Source of the DNA: Alligator mississippiensis
Lineage: Eukaryota > Chordata > Crocodylia > Alligatoridae
DNA length: 64,000 nucleotides
NCBI RefSeq assembly: GCF_030867095.1
Contig: NC_081826.1
Coordinates: 60,346,001-60,410,000, forward strand
Reading direction: 5' to 3'
Below, piece by piece: positions 22,563-34,370 of this stretch. How positions within the stretch are numbered: the first letter of the stretch is position 1; each line of letters begins with the position of its first letter. The position numbers and the translations under genes were made by a program. The notes beneath the pieces are model-generated. The model worked only from the letters and a program-made list of their open reading frames with translations. It ran no database searches and had not been told where the DNA came from.

Positions 22563-25250
22563 CATTACCTCACTATGGATGGATATTTTGACAGCAAGCT
22601 TGCTGTCCTATCCATGGAAATATGCATACAGACTCTAGGGCTCTTAGGGTGGAAACAAACCTTTGCACCACAACAAAAGATTTTATGGCAGCACAAAAGG
22701 TGAAGCAATCTGACATCTGTATCCTTTGTTATGCCACAAATGCTCAAAATTTGGGGCAGTAACAAAGGTAGTAATAGATTATGCCCCTTTATTGCAGTGG
22801 ATGTCTGTTTGTCAGCAGCTGGAGCTGCTCATGCTCTCTAGCTACTCGGGGCAGGCTCTCAAGCTCCTGGAGTACCTGCTTGGCTTTCCCAGGGATAAGA
22901 CAGTTTCTTGTACCCTGCTACTTTGGCCAACCCTGAACCCTCAAAGATAAAAATAAGAAATATATAAGTTTAATTACATTTGGCAATACCAAGTTCAGTG
23001 ACATTTTGTTACATGCTAGCTTTTGTCACTGACACCAGATCTTTATCCCAACTTCATTTGTAGATCTCCTCAAGGCTTTAATGTTTCAAGAATGAAAAGA
23101 CTTAATCACATTTTTTATTCAGACTTCACTCAACTAAGACGCATTGAATCTAAAATCTTAAGGCCAAATTCTTACCCTAAGACACACGACCACATTGACT
23201 TGGGTGGGAGTTACTTCCATATATCAGAAGAAAAGTGTTTTTTTTACTACTCTTTATGATATTTTAACTTTATAAAAGCTGCACAGCTTTTTATCACATC
23301 ACCATCTATAAAGTGAACACTATGTAAAAGGAATTCTCTGATACATATCACCTCTTATACACAAGAAGAGTTGCCTCTTAAATAATGACCTTTAAAACTC
23401 CTGAGCTAAACAAAATAGATGTCACTTCTCTTTATGAGGTGCCTTTTACCTTTCACAGTTAAATATATCATAAACGGATTACTTTCAACACCTCAGATTA
23501 GCTGTCAATTTAGCGTAAACTTTACATTTTCTTATTTAAAACCAAATCATTGAGCTCTTTACTGGACAAATGAAGAAAGAAAAGGAAGGCATGAAATATC
23601 AGAAGCTGAAATCCATCTTAGCTTGGGATAGCCTTCATGCTCTCCATTTTATTTGCATGGAACCATACGCTGTGAGCAATTCTGCTGTATAATCAGTAGT
23701 CACTTCTTCCAACAGTAGCAGAGGTACGGTGCTACTTTGTGCTTAAAGGGGTGAGAATCTTGTCATCCTAAGTCACTTGGGCACTTTTGAAAAATGTACT
23801 TTTTTATATATAGTAGGTAAAACAGCAAGCTATTATTGTGCAGACCTCTACATTTTAGTAGATTGTTCCCAAAAGGCGGCTAGAATCAGTTAATATGTCA
23901 TTCAGAGGCACATGTCATACAATACCAATCAGCTACACCTCAAACATGGGTTTAGGAACATGGGAACATAGGCCTGAAAGGGTCTTTCCTGTCGGACTGC
24001 TGGGCTCTTTGTGATTTCTGACCAAGAGATGGTGCCAAAAGTAAAATAAGGTAAGAAAATATTCAGGGTGGGAAGAATGTTACAGTTAAAAGTCCTGCCA
24101 GAGTTCAAATGTGGAGGATAAGTAAAAACAAAAAGTTTAAATAGAGCTTTGCTCTGTTCCTTCAAGAATTGGGTATAAAAGGAAAGACAAAAAAGGGAGC
24201 CATATTTCTGATGGCAGCTAGTTCTGTAGCACTTAGTGTTTTTGATATTGTCCTGTTAATGTAGGCAAAGGGGGCTAATTGTGTAATTGTCATGTAGAAA
24301 TTTGAGTGCTGAACTGAATGTAAAAATGAAATGTGAGAGATGCTTTTAAATGGACAGTGCAATAAAAAGGTAAACACAGAAAAAAACACTTTGTGACCTA
24401 GCTAAGAATGACGAGCCAATCTTACACTTATTTGTGGTAGGGGGAGGGGTAAACAAATCTTGGGATCTGGAACAAAAGACTCAGACAGATACTATTGGAG
24501 AAACTTGAATTATCCTTTGACAAAGAATTTAGAATTTTCTAAGCAAAATAACTTACCTAGCTTTTGGCAGGGAGGCAGTGCTCTGACACTACACTTTATA
24601 ACAATGCCGATTCTACAAGAAAATGGACTTGAGGAAGAAGGTTGATGCTGGAGTCCAGAAAAATAAATTCATGAATGAATGAATTAATACATATAATCAA
24701 ACAACTAAAACTCCAAGGAGCTGTCCATGCGGTGGCAAACAAGATAAGCTAATGTGCTCAGCAATTGAAACATATGCAAGAACTGCAATGGACTACAATG
24801 GTCTGCAAAAGTTTGTATATGCCATGCGACAGCATAGCATGATTAAAATGGATGACATGGACAACAGCACCACTAGCTTAGACAATTTCTGCATTGGCTT
24901 AATGGACAACATTGCACCAGAAAATGTATGGACTTTCAGTCTGAAAACAGCTGGGGAGTTTATTAATTTTAAGCCAGACAGACACACAAACCACTGTGGT
25001 TCCATAAACAGCAATATCAGCAGTGGAAGTGCACAGGTCTTAGTATAAAGTAAGCAGATAAAACTCAGAGCTTAGAGTGGTGATCTCATTCCAATACTAA
25101 AGGTAGAAAGAGATGTCGCTGTGTTGGGCTGATCTCCTTCATGGGACAAAACACATGTTGCCCATTGTACCACCCATTGATGCTGCAGAACAATGGGTGA
25201 CCTGTTCTCCCAGGCTGGTCCTGTGCACCCCTGAAATTTCTGCATAGGAC
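22563..25250. other. Gene-free stretch
   Basis: No gene is seen. A short fragment near 23160-23215 (AAGGCCAAATTCTTACCC and CATTGACTTGGGTGGGAGTT) resembles a common old amniote interspersed repeat. The frames at 23023-23259 and 24752-25048 have no recognisable domain or flanking splice support. Confidence 0.4.
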
Positions 25251-25262
25251 TGGGCCCCTCGA

Positions 25263-25533
25263 CCCTGGGAGCACCTGCCTGGCTTTCCCCGCTTACAGAG
25301 ATGCACCCCCAGGATCTCCAGGGCATATCGCAAGAAGCGGGGAAAGTCAGGGCTTTCCCACTTACCAAGACAGGCCTTTAGGATATCTAGAGAATTCCTC
25401 AGTAGGTGGGGAAACCCAACTTGTCACTTAACAAGATGTGCCCCAGAGATCTCAGGGGCAATTTCTATGATACTATGATCCCAGGCGTGCATCTCTAAGT
25501 GGGAAGGATGGGCAGGTGCTCCCGGGATGTGAA
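25263..25533. repeat. Inverted repeat enclosing degenerate tandem units
   Basis: An arm at about 25263-25310 (GGGAGCACCTGCCTGG then CAGAGATGCACCCC) is matched in reverse by about 25484-25530 (GTGCATCTCTAAGTGGG then GGGCAGGTGCTCCCGGG). Between them, roughly 70-bp degenerate direct units can be traced by the words TTTCCCCGCTTAC, TTTCCCACTTACC and GTCACTTAAC. It is probably a non-autonomous fold-back element, class unknown. The minus-strand frames at 25072-25368 and their neighbours are shadows. Confidence 0.5.
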
Positions 25534-27846
25534 GGTCCAATCCTCCTCAGGAATTCCCAGGGTTCACAGGATGGAGCCCCTCAAATCCCAAAAGCACCTG
25601 CCTGGAGCAGCTGAAGAGCAAGGGTAGTTCCAGGCTGCCTGCACCCTCCCGCCATAAAGTAAACAGACATCCACTGCTCAATAGCAACACAAATTGATAC
25701 CACCTTCATTATAGCCACTATTTGTGGTGTGACCAGGGGAATGGATGTGTGTTTGCTTACATTTTTATGTCAACGCAAATGTGATGAAAGGCGATGTCTT
25801 TTTCTACCCTAAAGGAATACAGGTACTAAACATGTGGGTTGGAAAAAGGACAATTTGTAATAGTACCTATGGAAAAGTACCTATTACTGGCTTAGAAACG
25901 TTAAGCCCTTGGTCTTTATAAAAGGGGTATACTTATTGGAGGGATAGGGGAATAAAACAAGTGAGGAATAATTTATGGGAATCTTCCAGGGGATAGAAAA
26001 GCACAGAATAGAGCTGATGGAGCCCAACCATCCCATGAGTCACACCCCTAGGAAAGTTCTTCCTTACCAAGAATGTCAGAGGCAAGGCTTTCTTAGTGTG
26101 ATCTTTTATTGGACCAACTATATAGTCATTAGCTATCTTGGGTATTGTGCAGAGTAAAGCACCAAAGGTGTTACAATTTCAACTAAGTAGGTTGAGTTAC
26201 CTAGCTAACTCTGCTAAACAACTGTTTGGAGGCCCCAGGAATATTAAAAATCATGGTATGCAAATCCAAATCCCAGGACAAGGGGTGCTGAATTAACTGT
26301 TTTGCCTTGAAGGGTTTTAGGCAATAACCACAGCCAGCTGAGATGGGTGAGCCCCATGACATGGCATAACCAGAGCTAGTGGACTTTCTGCCACTGGACC
26401 ATGCTGGTGATGGTGTCTCTGCTGAGTGCAAGTCCAAGTGACAGGGCAGGGCTCTAGCTGAACAGTGTTCATTAGATATTTTTATAAAGTACAAGAAATT
26501 TGTATCCTGCTAATGTTGACAGCTAACTATTGTTATTATGTTTGCCTGTGAAGGAAGATGCCAAGCTATGTGCCTTTAAGCATATCTCCCCACAGCCTGA
26601 AGAATCAGATATTATGTTGTTCAGACACTCATGTTACACATGAAGCAGACTACCTCTGATTACCAGGCAGAATTATACTCATGAAATCATTTCCATTTTG
26701 TTCTAACAGTATTCTAAGGCAAAGAGCATCAAACATTCTGTATTCATTCATTAAATGTGTTGCAAAGAATGCTCTTCAGGAGGGGCATGCAGTTACTGAG
26801 ACTGGTGGAGAGCTCCTGAGACCTGTGGAGTCTCAGCATCCAGTCATCTAAAGTACAGTCTAGAGCAGACCTTTTCTCTCAGGAAGCTACAATTCTAGTT
26901 TTCTTTCTTCCTTCATATATACCTCCTCACATTCCTTGAAGTGGTTGTGTAAATTATGTCATAAGATCCACTACTCCACACACACCAAGAAAAAATATTT
27001 ATTAACGAAGCTGTACTCTTTTTTTCCCTCCTTTCTCCGTTTGTCAGATATATACTTAGCTGGTGTTGGTAGTTGGTTCCCATTGGCTTAAGAAATGAAG
27101 GGTTCTTTATATTGAGATTGAGAGGGAACTGGATAGCCTTTCACTTCTTTAATCCTAGTTCAAATCCAGATCATTAATTACAAGAAGATACCAGGTGATC
27201 TGTTGTTGGCTTGAGTGAAATGTGTTTGGTGATTTTTGATACCTCCCAGTGGATTAGAATCAATTTCACCAGAATTGTCACCACTTTAGGGGATGATTTT
27301 GGAACTCTCAGAAAAGATGCCAAAGATAAAAGGACCCTGGGAACATATTTTCGCCTGCCTGAAATTTTCTGTTGTCAGTTATATCTATGCACAGAAATTG
27401 CAAGTGACCTCATTTTGATTTGACAGCTCTTTGCTCCATATTTTGCATGGATGTAAATAACTATTGGAAGTGTCAAAGCAATGCACCCTCCAGCCAGTTG
27501 CATCAATTGCTATCTATTCTTTAATGATGATCCTTCCTGGACAGAATGGAGGTATGGAAGGAAAGGGAAGTTGCTACTACCTAATTTAGTAATAGCCATA
27601 GATAAAAAGGGACTTCTCTCTTGGGCTTTTTACCCAAGCTCCTTTAACTAGCAATTTTTTTTTTTTAAATCCAGAAAAGAGTAAAATATGCATTTTTGGA
27701 AAGTCCCCATCAGACAAGCTTCTAATCACTCATTTCTAGTTTCAGACTTACCAGGGACTGACATAAGAAAAAAAAAAAGAATAAAAATGTGTTTTAACAT
27801 TCTTGCTTTTAGATTGTCCTTGCAAATTTTTAACAGGCTTTTAAAC
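25534..27846. other. Gene-free stretch with one repeat remnant
   Basis: A degraded remnant at about 26080-26145, containing GATCTTTTATTGGACCAACT, belongs to the same family as the repeats at 16.8 and 49.9 kb. Otherwise I see nothing in this interval. Confidence 0.4.
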
Positions 27847-28346
27847 TTTAGGCCTAGGGGCAGAAGTTACACATAAGCCGGTAAAGGTGATCGGAAACTG
27901 GTTCAAATCTGTAACACAACAGAAGTTCAGCGTACAAAAAATGGCTTGAACCAGTTAAAGATAAACTTGGATAGATGTAGTATCAGACTTAACTGATTTA
28001 GGTTAAATCAGTTTATTGAACTGCTGTCCCAGATCTCCTCCAGGTTCCAGATAACTTGAGTCCACCAGCATCCCAGAATGTGTTGCATCTCCCCTGCAAT
28101 TCCACCCACCCTGCAGAGGGTGGGTGGGCTAGCCTTGGCCCAAACTGTCTGCTCCAGCCAAGCAGAAAGTCATGTTGTAGTGCCCCCTTACTTCTGGCCT
28201 CCGCCACTGCAGGCATGTGGCTACATTTCTGGAAAGTGAATGTTTATTCACTTGCTTATTGGTTCAATCTATGCAGCTTACATTAACCTGCAAAGATTGA
28301 ATCCATTCCACCTTGGACTCTCTGATTGTCTGTACTTAGCCTAAAA
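27847..28346. repeat. Possible MITE-like element
   Basis: The left edge TTTAGGCCTAGGGGCAGA weakly mirrors the right edge TCTGTACTTAGCCTAAAA. Inside are repeated and inverted AACTGGTT/AACCAGTT words (near 27898 and 27952) and a GATTTAGGTTAAATC inverted word (27994-28008). A GC-rich core at 28050-28150 contains CCCACCC...GGGTGGG. No transposase and no clear target duplication are seen. Confidence 0.35.
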
Positions 28347-29436
28347 GACTAATTAGTTTTGTGGATAACACCTAGTGACAGGAGGCCAGATTTTTAAAGT
28401 AATTAAGTGCCTACTGATACAGACAGGCACATAGATGTTTAGAAGCATCTTTGCTTTTGTAAATTCTACTAAATACCATTATGTACTGTTGGATACTTAA
28501 ACACCTTCCCCTAAGTGCTCTCACTGTTTGGAAAATAGTCCCAAACATCAGACATAGCCTTTGACAACTGAGAAGCCCAGACCCAGTTCTGGAGTCCATC
28601 CCAAAAAACACAGTCTCTCTCTGCTACTGGAAACATTTTTCTGTATCTTCCATGCATCCTGGCTTCCTTCCTTCAGTTCCTACAACAACTATTAGATCAG
28701 AAAAGGGGAACTGGGTGGATGCAGATACAAAGTTGAAAAAAACCTTGGGTAGTAGAAAGGGAGGACAAGCCTCAGAAGACAAATAGGGTGAAGTGTCTTC
28801 AGGGTTATTATGGGAGATCTCATATTTTCAAAGGCAGGGGGAAGGAAGGATGAGCATTTGGGAGGAGGCGGGAACAACAAAAGCACATTCAGCTGTTTGA
28901 ATGCCTAGTGTTATTGAATTGCTCCTGCAGAGAGTAGTTGTGACTCTTGGTATTTTTTCCCCACTGTTAAGCAGCCAAGTTATGTAAATACAAAAACAAA
29001 AAGAACACCAGCGAAGAGGAGCATGCTAAAATTGGAGAATAGACCATAGTAAGCTATAATCATTTTCAGCTTAAAGAAATGGTCAGCTTCCCTTGGATTT
29101 CCTCAAACTTTTGAGTCCTTATAATATTAGTTTTCTAGCACTGTCCTAACGAACACCTTTCTGCTAGTTAATTCAGGAATTCTTGCTACTGGCATTAGAA
29201 AATACCATGCTAAAATTGAAAGTAATATATATCAGTTTGATATATAATAATTTCCCAAACCATTTGTGCTAGAAGCATCTCTCTGTGGTAACTGCATGCA
29301 TTTGTGTACTAATCAAGAAGACTGGTAGGTTGGGATCGTTTTCACTTAATTATAATATATATGTTATTATATATTTCACTTAATTATATCATATATTAGT
29401 TATAATATATGATCTAATTATAGCATATATTACTTA

Positions 29437-29483
<47 letters not shown>

Positions 29484-30085
29484 ACCAAAGCCATTTCAAG
29501 AGCTCTTTTTATAGAAAGTCATCTAACCATACATACTAAACCCAAATGTCTCTTAGTAGACAAATGTGGTTTGTGTTGAAGACTTACTCTGATCATGTTA
29601 AATGTGACTATGGCACCATCTAGTGGCTTATGAGACATCTCTACAGGAGTGAACACATCTAATTTGTCATTTACATTAATCTGTGTGCTTTGAATTATGA
29701 TCTATTTTATTAAATATATATTGAATTATATAATGATATATTCTAGAAGGCACTTTTTCCAATTATTTTTCAATTTACCTACATTTACCTTCTTCTTCAA
29801 TGTTGGAATTCTGCACTTATGACACTCTCAAATGACCTACCTGATTCTAGGGCATTACCTACTAGATGAGGTTAAAAGTGCATGTGCAGTAAGTGTTTTG
29901 GTAGCTAAACTATTTTTTTAGGGCTTGCTCTAGAACTCATTGATTTCAGCTGGAGACTTTTAATACACATTATTGTGCTTTGGATCATGCCCTTAATGGG
30001 AACATCCTGCCACACAAGCGATCAGCAGTATAAGGCCATAGGACAGGGAGAGACATGATGTTTATCAAGTTCAGACACTTCCATG
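28347..30085. other. Gene-free stretch with AT microsatellite
   Basis: A TATAATTATA-rich tract ends in an uninterrupted (TA)n run at about 29438-29480. No gene is seen. Confidence 0.5.
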
Positions 30086-30089
30086 ATAA

Positions 30090-32341
30090 GCCACCATCAC
30101 GGGGGACAGTGATCACCTAATAATAGAATTCACCATAAGACGGCGAGTGGGTAAGGTAACTAGTAGGGTGAAAGTGCTAGACTTTAGGAAAGCTGATTTC
30201 AATGAACTCAGGCGATTAGTCAAGGACGCACTGCAGAGTAGGAGATTTGAAGGGATGGGAGCCCAAGAAGGGTGGCTGTGCCTTAAGGAAACGATCCTTC
30301 GGGCACAAAGCAAGACGATCCCCGAGCGAGGCAAAAGAGGGAAAGGGGCCAGGAGGCTTTCTTGGCTGACCAGAGAAATCCAGAGCAGCCTAAGGGACAA
30401 AAGGGGAGCACATAAAAAGTGGAAACAGGGAGAGATCACCAAAGATGAATATACCTCCTCTGCTCGTGCTTGTAGGGAGGCAGTTAGACGGGCCAAAGCT
30501 ACCATGGAGCTGAGGATGGCAACCCAAGTAAAAGACAACAAGAAATTGTTTTTTAGATATATAGGGAGTAAAAGGAAGGCCCAGGGAGGAATAGGACCCC
30601 TGCTAAATGGGCAGAAACAATTGGTGACGGACAGGGGGGACAAGGCTGAACTCCTCAATGAGTTCTTTGCCTCAGTGAGGGGCACGACAAGTCTCTCACT
30701 GGGGTTGTAGAGAGGCAGCAGCAAGGCGCCAGACTTCCATGCGTAGACCCTGAGATGGTGCAGAGTCACTTGGAAGAACTGGATGCCTTTAAGTCGGCAG
30801 GCCCGGATGAGCTCCATCCAAGGGTGCTGAAGGCACTGGCCGACATCATTGCAGAGCCACTGGCGGGAATATTTGAAAGCTCGTGGCACATGGGCCAAGT
30901 CCCGGAGGACTGGAAAAGGGCCAACGTGGTCCCCATTTTCAAAAAGTGGAGGAAGGAGGACCCGGGCAACTATAGACCTGTCAGTCTCACCTCCATCCTT
31001 GGCAAAGTCTTTGAAAAAATTATCAAGGTTCACATTTGCGAGAGCCCGGCAGGACAAATTATGCTGAGGGGAAACCAGCACGGGTTTGTGGGGGGCAGAT
31101 CATGCCTGACCAATCTAGTTTATTTTTATGACCAGGTTACGAAATGCCTAGACACAGGAGGAGGGGTGGATGTCATATACTTAGACTTCAGGAAGGCCTT
31201 CGATACGGTATCCCACCCCATACTGGTGAACAAGTTAAGAGGCTGTGACTTGGATGACTACACAGTCCGGTGGGTGGCGAATTGGCTGGAGGGTCGCACC
31301 CAGAGAGTCGTGGTGGATGGGTCGGTTTTGACCTGGAAGGGTGTGGGCAGTGGGGTCCCACAGGGCTCGGTCCTTTGACCGATACTCTTTAATGTCTTCA
31401 TCAGTGACTTGGACGAGGGAGTGAAATGTACTCTGTCCAAGTTTCCAGACGACACAAAGCTATGGGGAGATGTGGACATGCCGGAGGGCAGGGAACAGCT
31501 GCAAGCAGACCTGGATAGGCTGGACAAGTGGGCAGAAAACAACAGGATGCAGTTCAACAAGGAGAAATGCAAAGTGCTGCACCTAGGGAGGAAAAATGTC
31601 CAGCACACCTACAGCCTAGGGAATGACCTGCTGGGTGGCACGGAGGTGGAAAGGGATCTTGGAGTCCTAGTGGACTCCAAGTTGAACATGAGCCGGCAGT
31701 GTGACGAAGCCATCAGAAAAGCCAATGGCACTTTATCGTGCATCAGCAGATGCATGACAAATAGGTCCAGGGAGGTGATACTTCCCCTCTATAGGGCGTT
31801 GGTCAGACCGCAGTTGGAGTACTGCGTGCAATTCTGGGCGCCACACTTCAAGAAGGATGCGGATAACCTGGAGAGGGTACAGCGAAGGGCAACTCGTATG
31901 GTCAAGGGCCTGCAGACCAAGCCCTACGAGGAGAGACTAGAGAAACTGGACCTTTTCAGCCTCCGCAAGAGAAGGTTGAGAGGCGACCTTGTGGCTGCCT
32001 ATAAGTTCATCACGGGGGCACAGAAGGGAATTGGTGAGGATTTATTCACCAAGGCGCCCCCGGGGGTTACAAGAAACAATGGCCACAAGCTAGCAGAGAG
32101 CAGATTTAGATTGGACATTAGGAAGAACTTCTTCACAGTTTGAGTGGCCAAGGTCTGGAACGGGCTCCCAAGGGAGGTGGTGCTCTCCCCTACCCTGGGG
32201 GTCTTCAAGAGGAGGTTAGATGAGTATCTAGCTGGGGTCATTTAGACCCAGCACTCTTTCCTGCTTATACAGGGGGTCGGACTTGATGATCTATTGAGGT
32301 CCCTTCCGACCCTAACATCTATGAATCTATGAATCTATGAA
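30090..32341 (+). mobile_element. CR1 LINE, 5'-truncated, nearly intact reverse transcriptase
   Basis: The copy starts at the end of the endonuclease domain (GDSDHLIIEFTI, from about 30098). It runs through the linker (30147-30710), RT part one (30755-31378) and RT part two with C-terminal domain (to about 32243). It ends in three copies of an AATCTATG-type word at about 32316-32340. CR1 ORF2 makes the endonuclease and reverse transcriptase that copy the element into chromosomal nicks. Long frames imply a fairly young insertion. Defects include a frameshift between 30700 and 30760, a TGA at 31376-31378 where the family has Gly (SVLGPILFN), and a TGA at 32141-32143 where Arg is usual. The catalytic motif also reads F-P-D-D instead of F-A-D-D (31442-31453). 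Confidence 0.95.
30147..32243 (+). pseudogene. CR1 ORF2 reverse transcriptase, inactivated
   Basis: Three collinear open segments make up one broken ORF2. Segment one (30147-30710) is the basic linker. Segment two (30755-31378) has YRPVSLTSILGKVFEKII, the fingers region, and DVIYLDFRKAFDTVSH, which holds the first catalytic aspartate. Segment three (31409-32143) has the altered second motif, then DLGVLVDSKLNMSRQCDEA, the LEYCVQFWAPHFKKD block and RRLRGDLVAAYK. After a stop the frame continues VAKVWNGLPREVV to about 32243. Segments two and three share a frame and are separated by one stop; segment one is in a different frame. Confidence 0.9.
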
Positions 32342-32734
32342 CCACATCAAATAAAGCCATTCATAACTTTATCAAGCTCCATCTTTAAATTAACTAGTTT
32401 GATAGCCCCAATTTCTATTGGAAGAGTGTTCCACAACCAGATAGAAACCTCCTTTCAATTTCCAGCCTAAATTCATTGATACCATTTTATATGTCCAGTA
32501 TGTTTTACTGGATCATTTGTAGTATATTAACGCAGCCATCAGCACTGATTGTTGTTTATACAATAATAAAGATACCACTTTCCTTGGAGAAAGGGCTACT
32601 TGACCTCTTCTAAAAAATGCTATCAATGTATAGAAGTCAAAATTGTTTGGTATTCTTGCTAGGATGCTTAGAAAATGACTTGCAAGTTAAATAAAGATGC
32701 TTTCTATGTAAATTGTATAGGAGTACTAATGACA
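32342..32734. other. Gene-free stretch between two CR1 copies
   Basis: I see nothing identifiable in this interval. It separates a younger and an older CR1 in the same orientation. Confidence 0.4.
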
Positions 32735-33595
32735 GCACCCTGGCTGGAATAGCAGGCACTTCAGAGAATTATGATTCAAAATTACCTTGATCAGCCATAG
32801 AAATGTTCCAAAATCGATCAGATGAAATTCAATAAGGACAAGAGTCAAACAGTGCACATAGGATGGAACAGTTAAATGCACATAGACAAACTGGCGAATG
32901 ACTGGCTTAGTTGGAGTACTACAGAAAAAGGATCTGCATACTATAGTGAACTGAATATGAGTCAACAGTTTGTGCTACTGTTTAAAAAAAGCTAAAATCA
33001 CATGGAGATGTATTAATAGGAGTGTAGTATGTAAGTCAATGGTAGTGCTTCTTTCACTCTATTCTGCACTGGTGAGACCTCATGCTTGTACTGTGTCCTG
33101 TTTTGAGCACTAAATATCAAGAAAGGTTCTGACAAATTGGACAGAGTCCATCCAATGGGAGCAAAAACATCATTAGAGGTCTACAAAACATGACTTACAA
33201 AGAAAGGTGAAAAGAACTGGAATTTTTTTTAGCCTGGAAAGAAAATTGGCAGGCTGGGAAAAGGAAGAAAATCTGATAATGTCTCCTTATAAAAAGGATG
33301 GCAATAGACTATTCTCTGTGTCCACAGGGTGGGGGCAGGGGGTCCAAAATAAGACATAATAGCCTTTAGTTATAAAAAGGGAAACTTAGGTTGGATATTA
33401 AGAAAAACCTTCTAACTATCCAGGTGATTAAGCACTGGAAAGGACTATCTACAGACATTGTAGAATCTCAGTCACTGCACATTTTAAGAGCAGATTTAGA
33501 TACTTGACTAAGTTTGTTCAATCAGGGATGATTATGTCTTGGACTAGATGGCCTCTTGGAGGTCCTTCTGAGCCTCATTTTTCTATTATTCTACT
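32735..33595 (+). mobile_element. Old CR1 LINE 3' fragment, plus strand
   Basis: Degraded CR1. Recognisable landmarks in order are a decayed GTTGGAGTACTACAGAAAAAGGATC region, TTCTGCACTGGTGAGACCTC, GGTTGGATATTAAGAAAAAC, GATTAAGCACTGGAAAGGA, and the tail GGACTAGATGGCCTCTTGGA with a CTATTATTCTAC end. Stops and indels are frequent, so it is clearly older than the copy at 30.1-32.3 kb. Confidence 0.85.
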
Positions 33596-33881
33596 ATACA
33601 GTACAGAGGTCTAGCATGCATTTATAGGCACTCAACAATGTTGTTGGAACTAAATCACTTTGGGGATCAGAATAGGCCACAAAAGCAAATGAAGTGTTTG
33701 TTTTTTTTTAAATCCATTAGAATAAATCATAACATTTAAAGTTTGGCTCAATATATGCAGAATGTATTCACATGTAAACAGTGTTTTTATATTATGATAT
33801 TCTACATTAAATGCTAAAAAAATATTAGTCCAGTCATGGAAATTTGAGCCCTTGCAAGCTAGTCAGTGAGTACATGTACAA

Positions 33882-34135
33882 TGGGGTATGTCTATTGCAA
33901 TGTTAAGGTATAAACTGTAGCTTGTGTAGACATACTTGAGCTGGATTTAAATGAGCTAGTTTTTGTACAAATAACAGTGGAGGCCATGGCAAGATATGTT
34001 TAAGCTCTAAACGTATCCAAGCATTTGCCCACCAGCCAAGCTGAGCAGAGTTGCATGCTTCCCTAGCTACACAAGTATCAATACCTGAATCAACTAAGTT
34101 AAAGCTAGCTCACATATATCTACACGAGGTACAGT
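33882..34135. mobile_element. MITE-like element, GGGTATGTCTA terminal type
   Basis: The left end GGGGTATGTCTATTGCAATG and the right end, ATATCTACACGAGGTAC, are degenerate complements. An internal TGTGTAGACATACTTGAG lies near 33919. The terminal word matches those at 10277 and 10837. There is no coding capacity. Confidence 0.5.
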
Positions 34136-34370
34136 CACACTGCTGGCAGAGGCGGCAGCAGCCAGCAGCAATCACGAACTGCCCGCAGATGCCCTAGCAG
34201 TGTCAAGTGGCAACTGCAAGCAAGTGCCACTGGGTGGCAAGCGGCAACTGCTTACAAGTGCCGCCAGCAGTGTCAGCAGTGCCTTTTCGTAGGGGGTGCA
34301 CTGCCATGCTCAGGGGGTGCATTTGCACCTGCGTGCACCCCCTATGCCTTGCCAATGACTTGTGATGGTT
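34136..34370. repeat. GC-rich repeat of unknown class
   Basis: Contains repeated GGCAACTGC...CAAGTGCC words (34208-34262), plus GGGGGTGCA (34293-34322) and its complement TGCACCCCC near 34335. It looks like part of a larger interspersed repeat; the class is not determined. Confidence 0.35.

Noticed and set aside
24752-25048. A 98-codon frame as a small gene
   Set aside because: The peptide has no recognisable motif, an overlapping minus-strand frame exists, and no promoter or splice context is evident.
30113-31081. A 322-codon minus-strand frame opposite the CR1
   Set aside because: It is the antisense shadow of the CR1 ORF2, which has clear reverse-transcriptase motifs on the plus strand.
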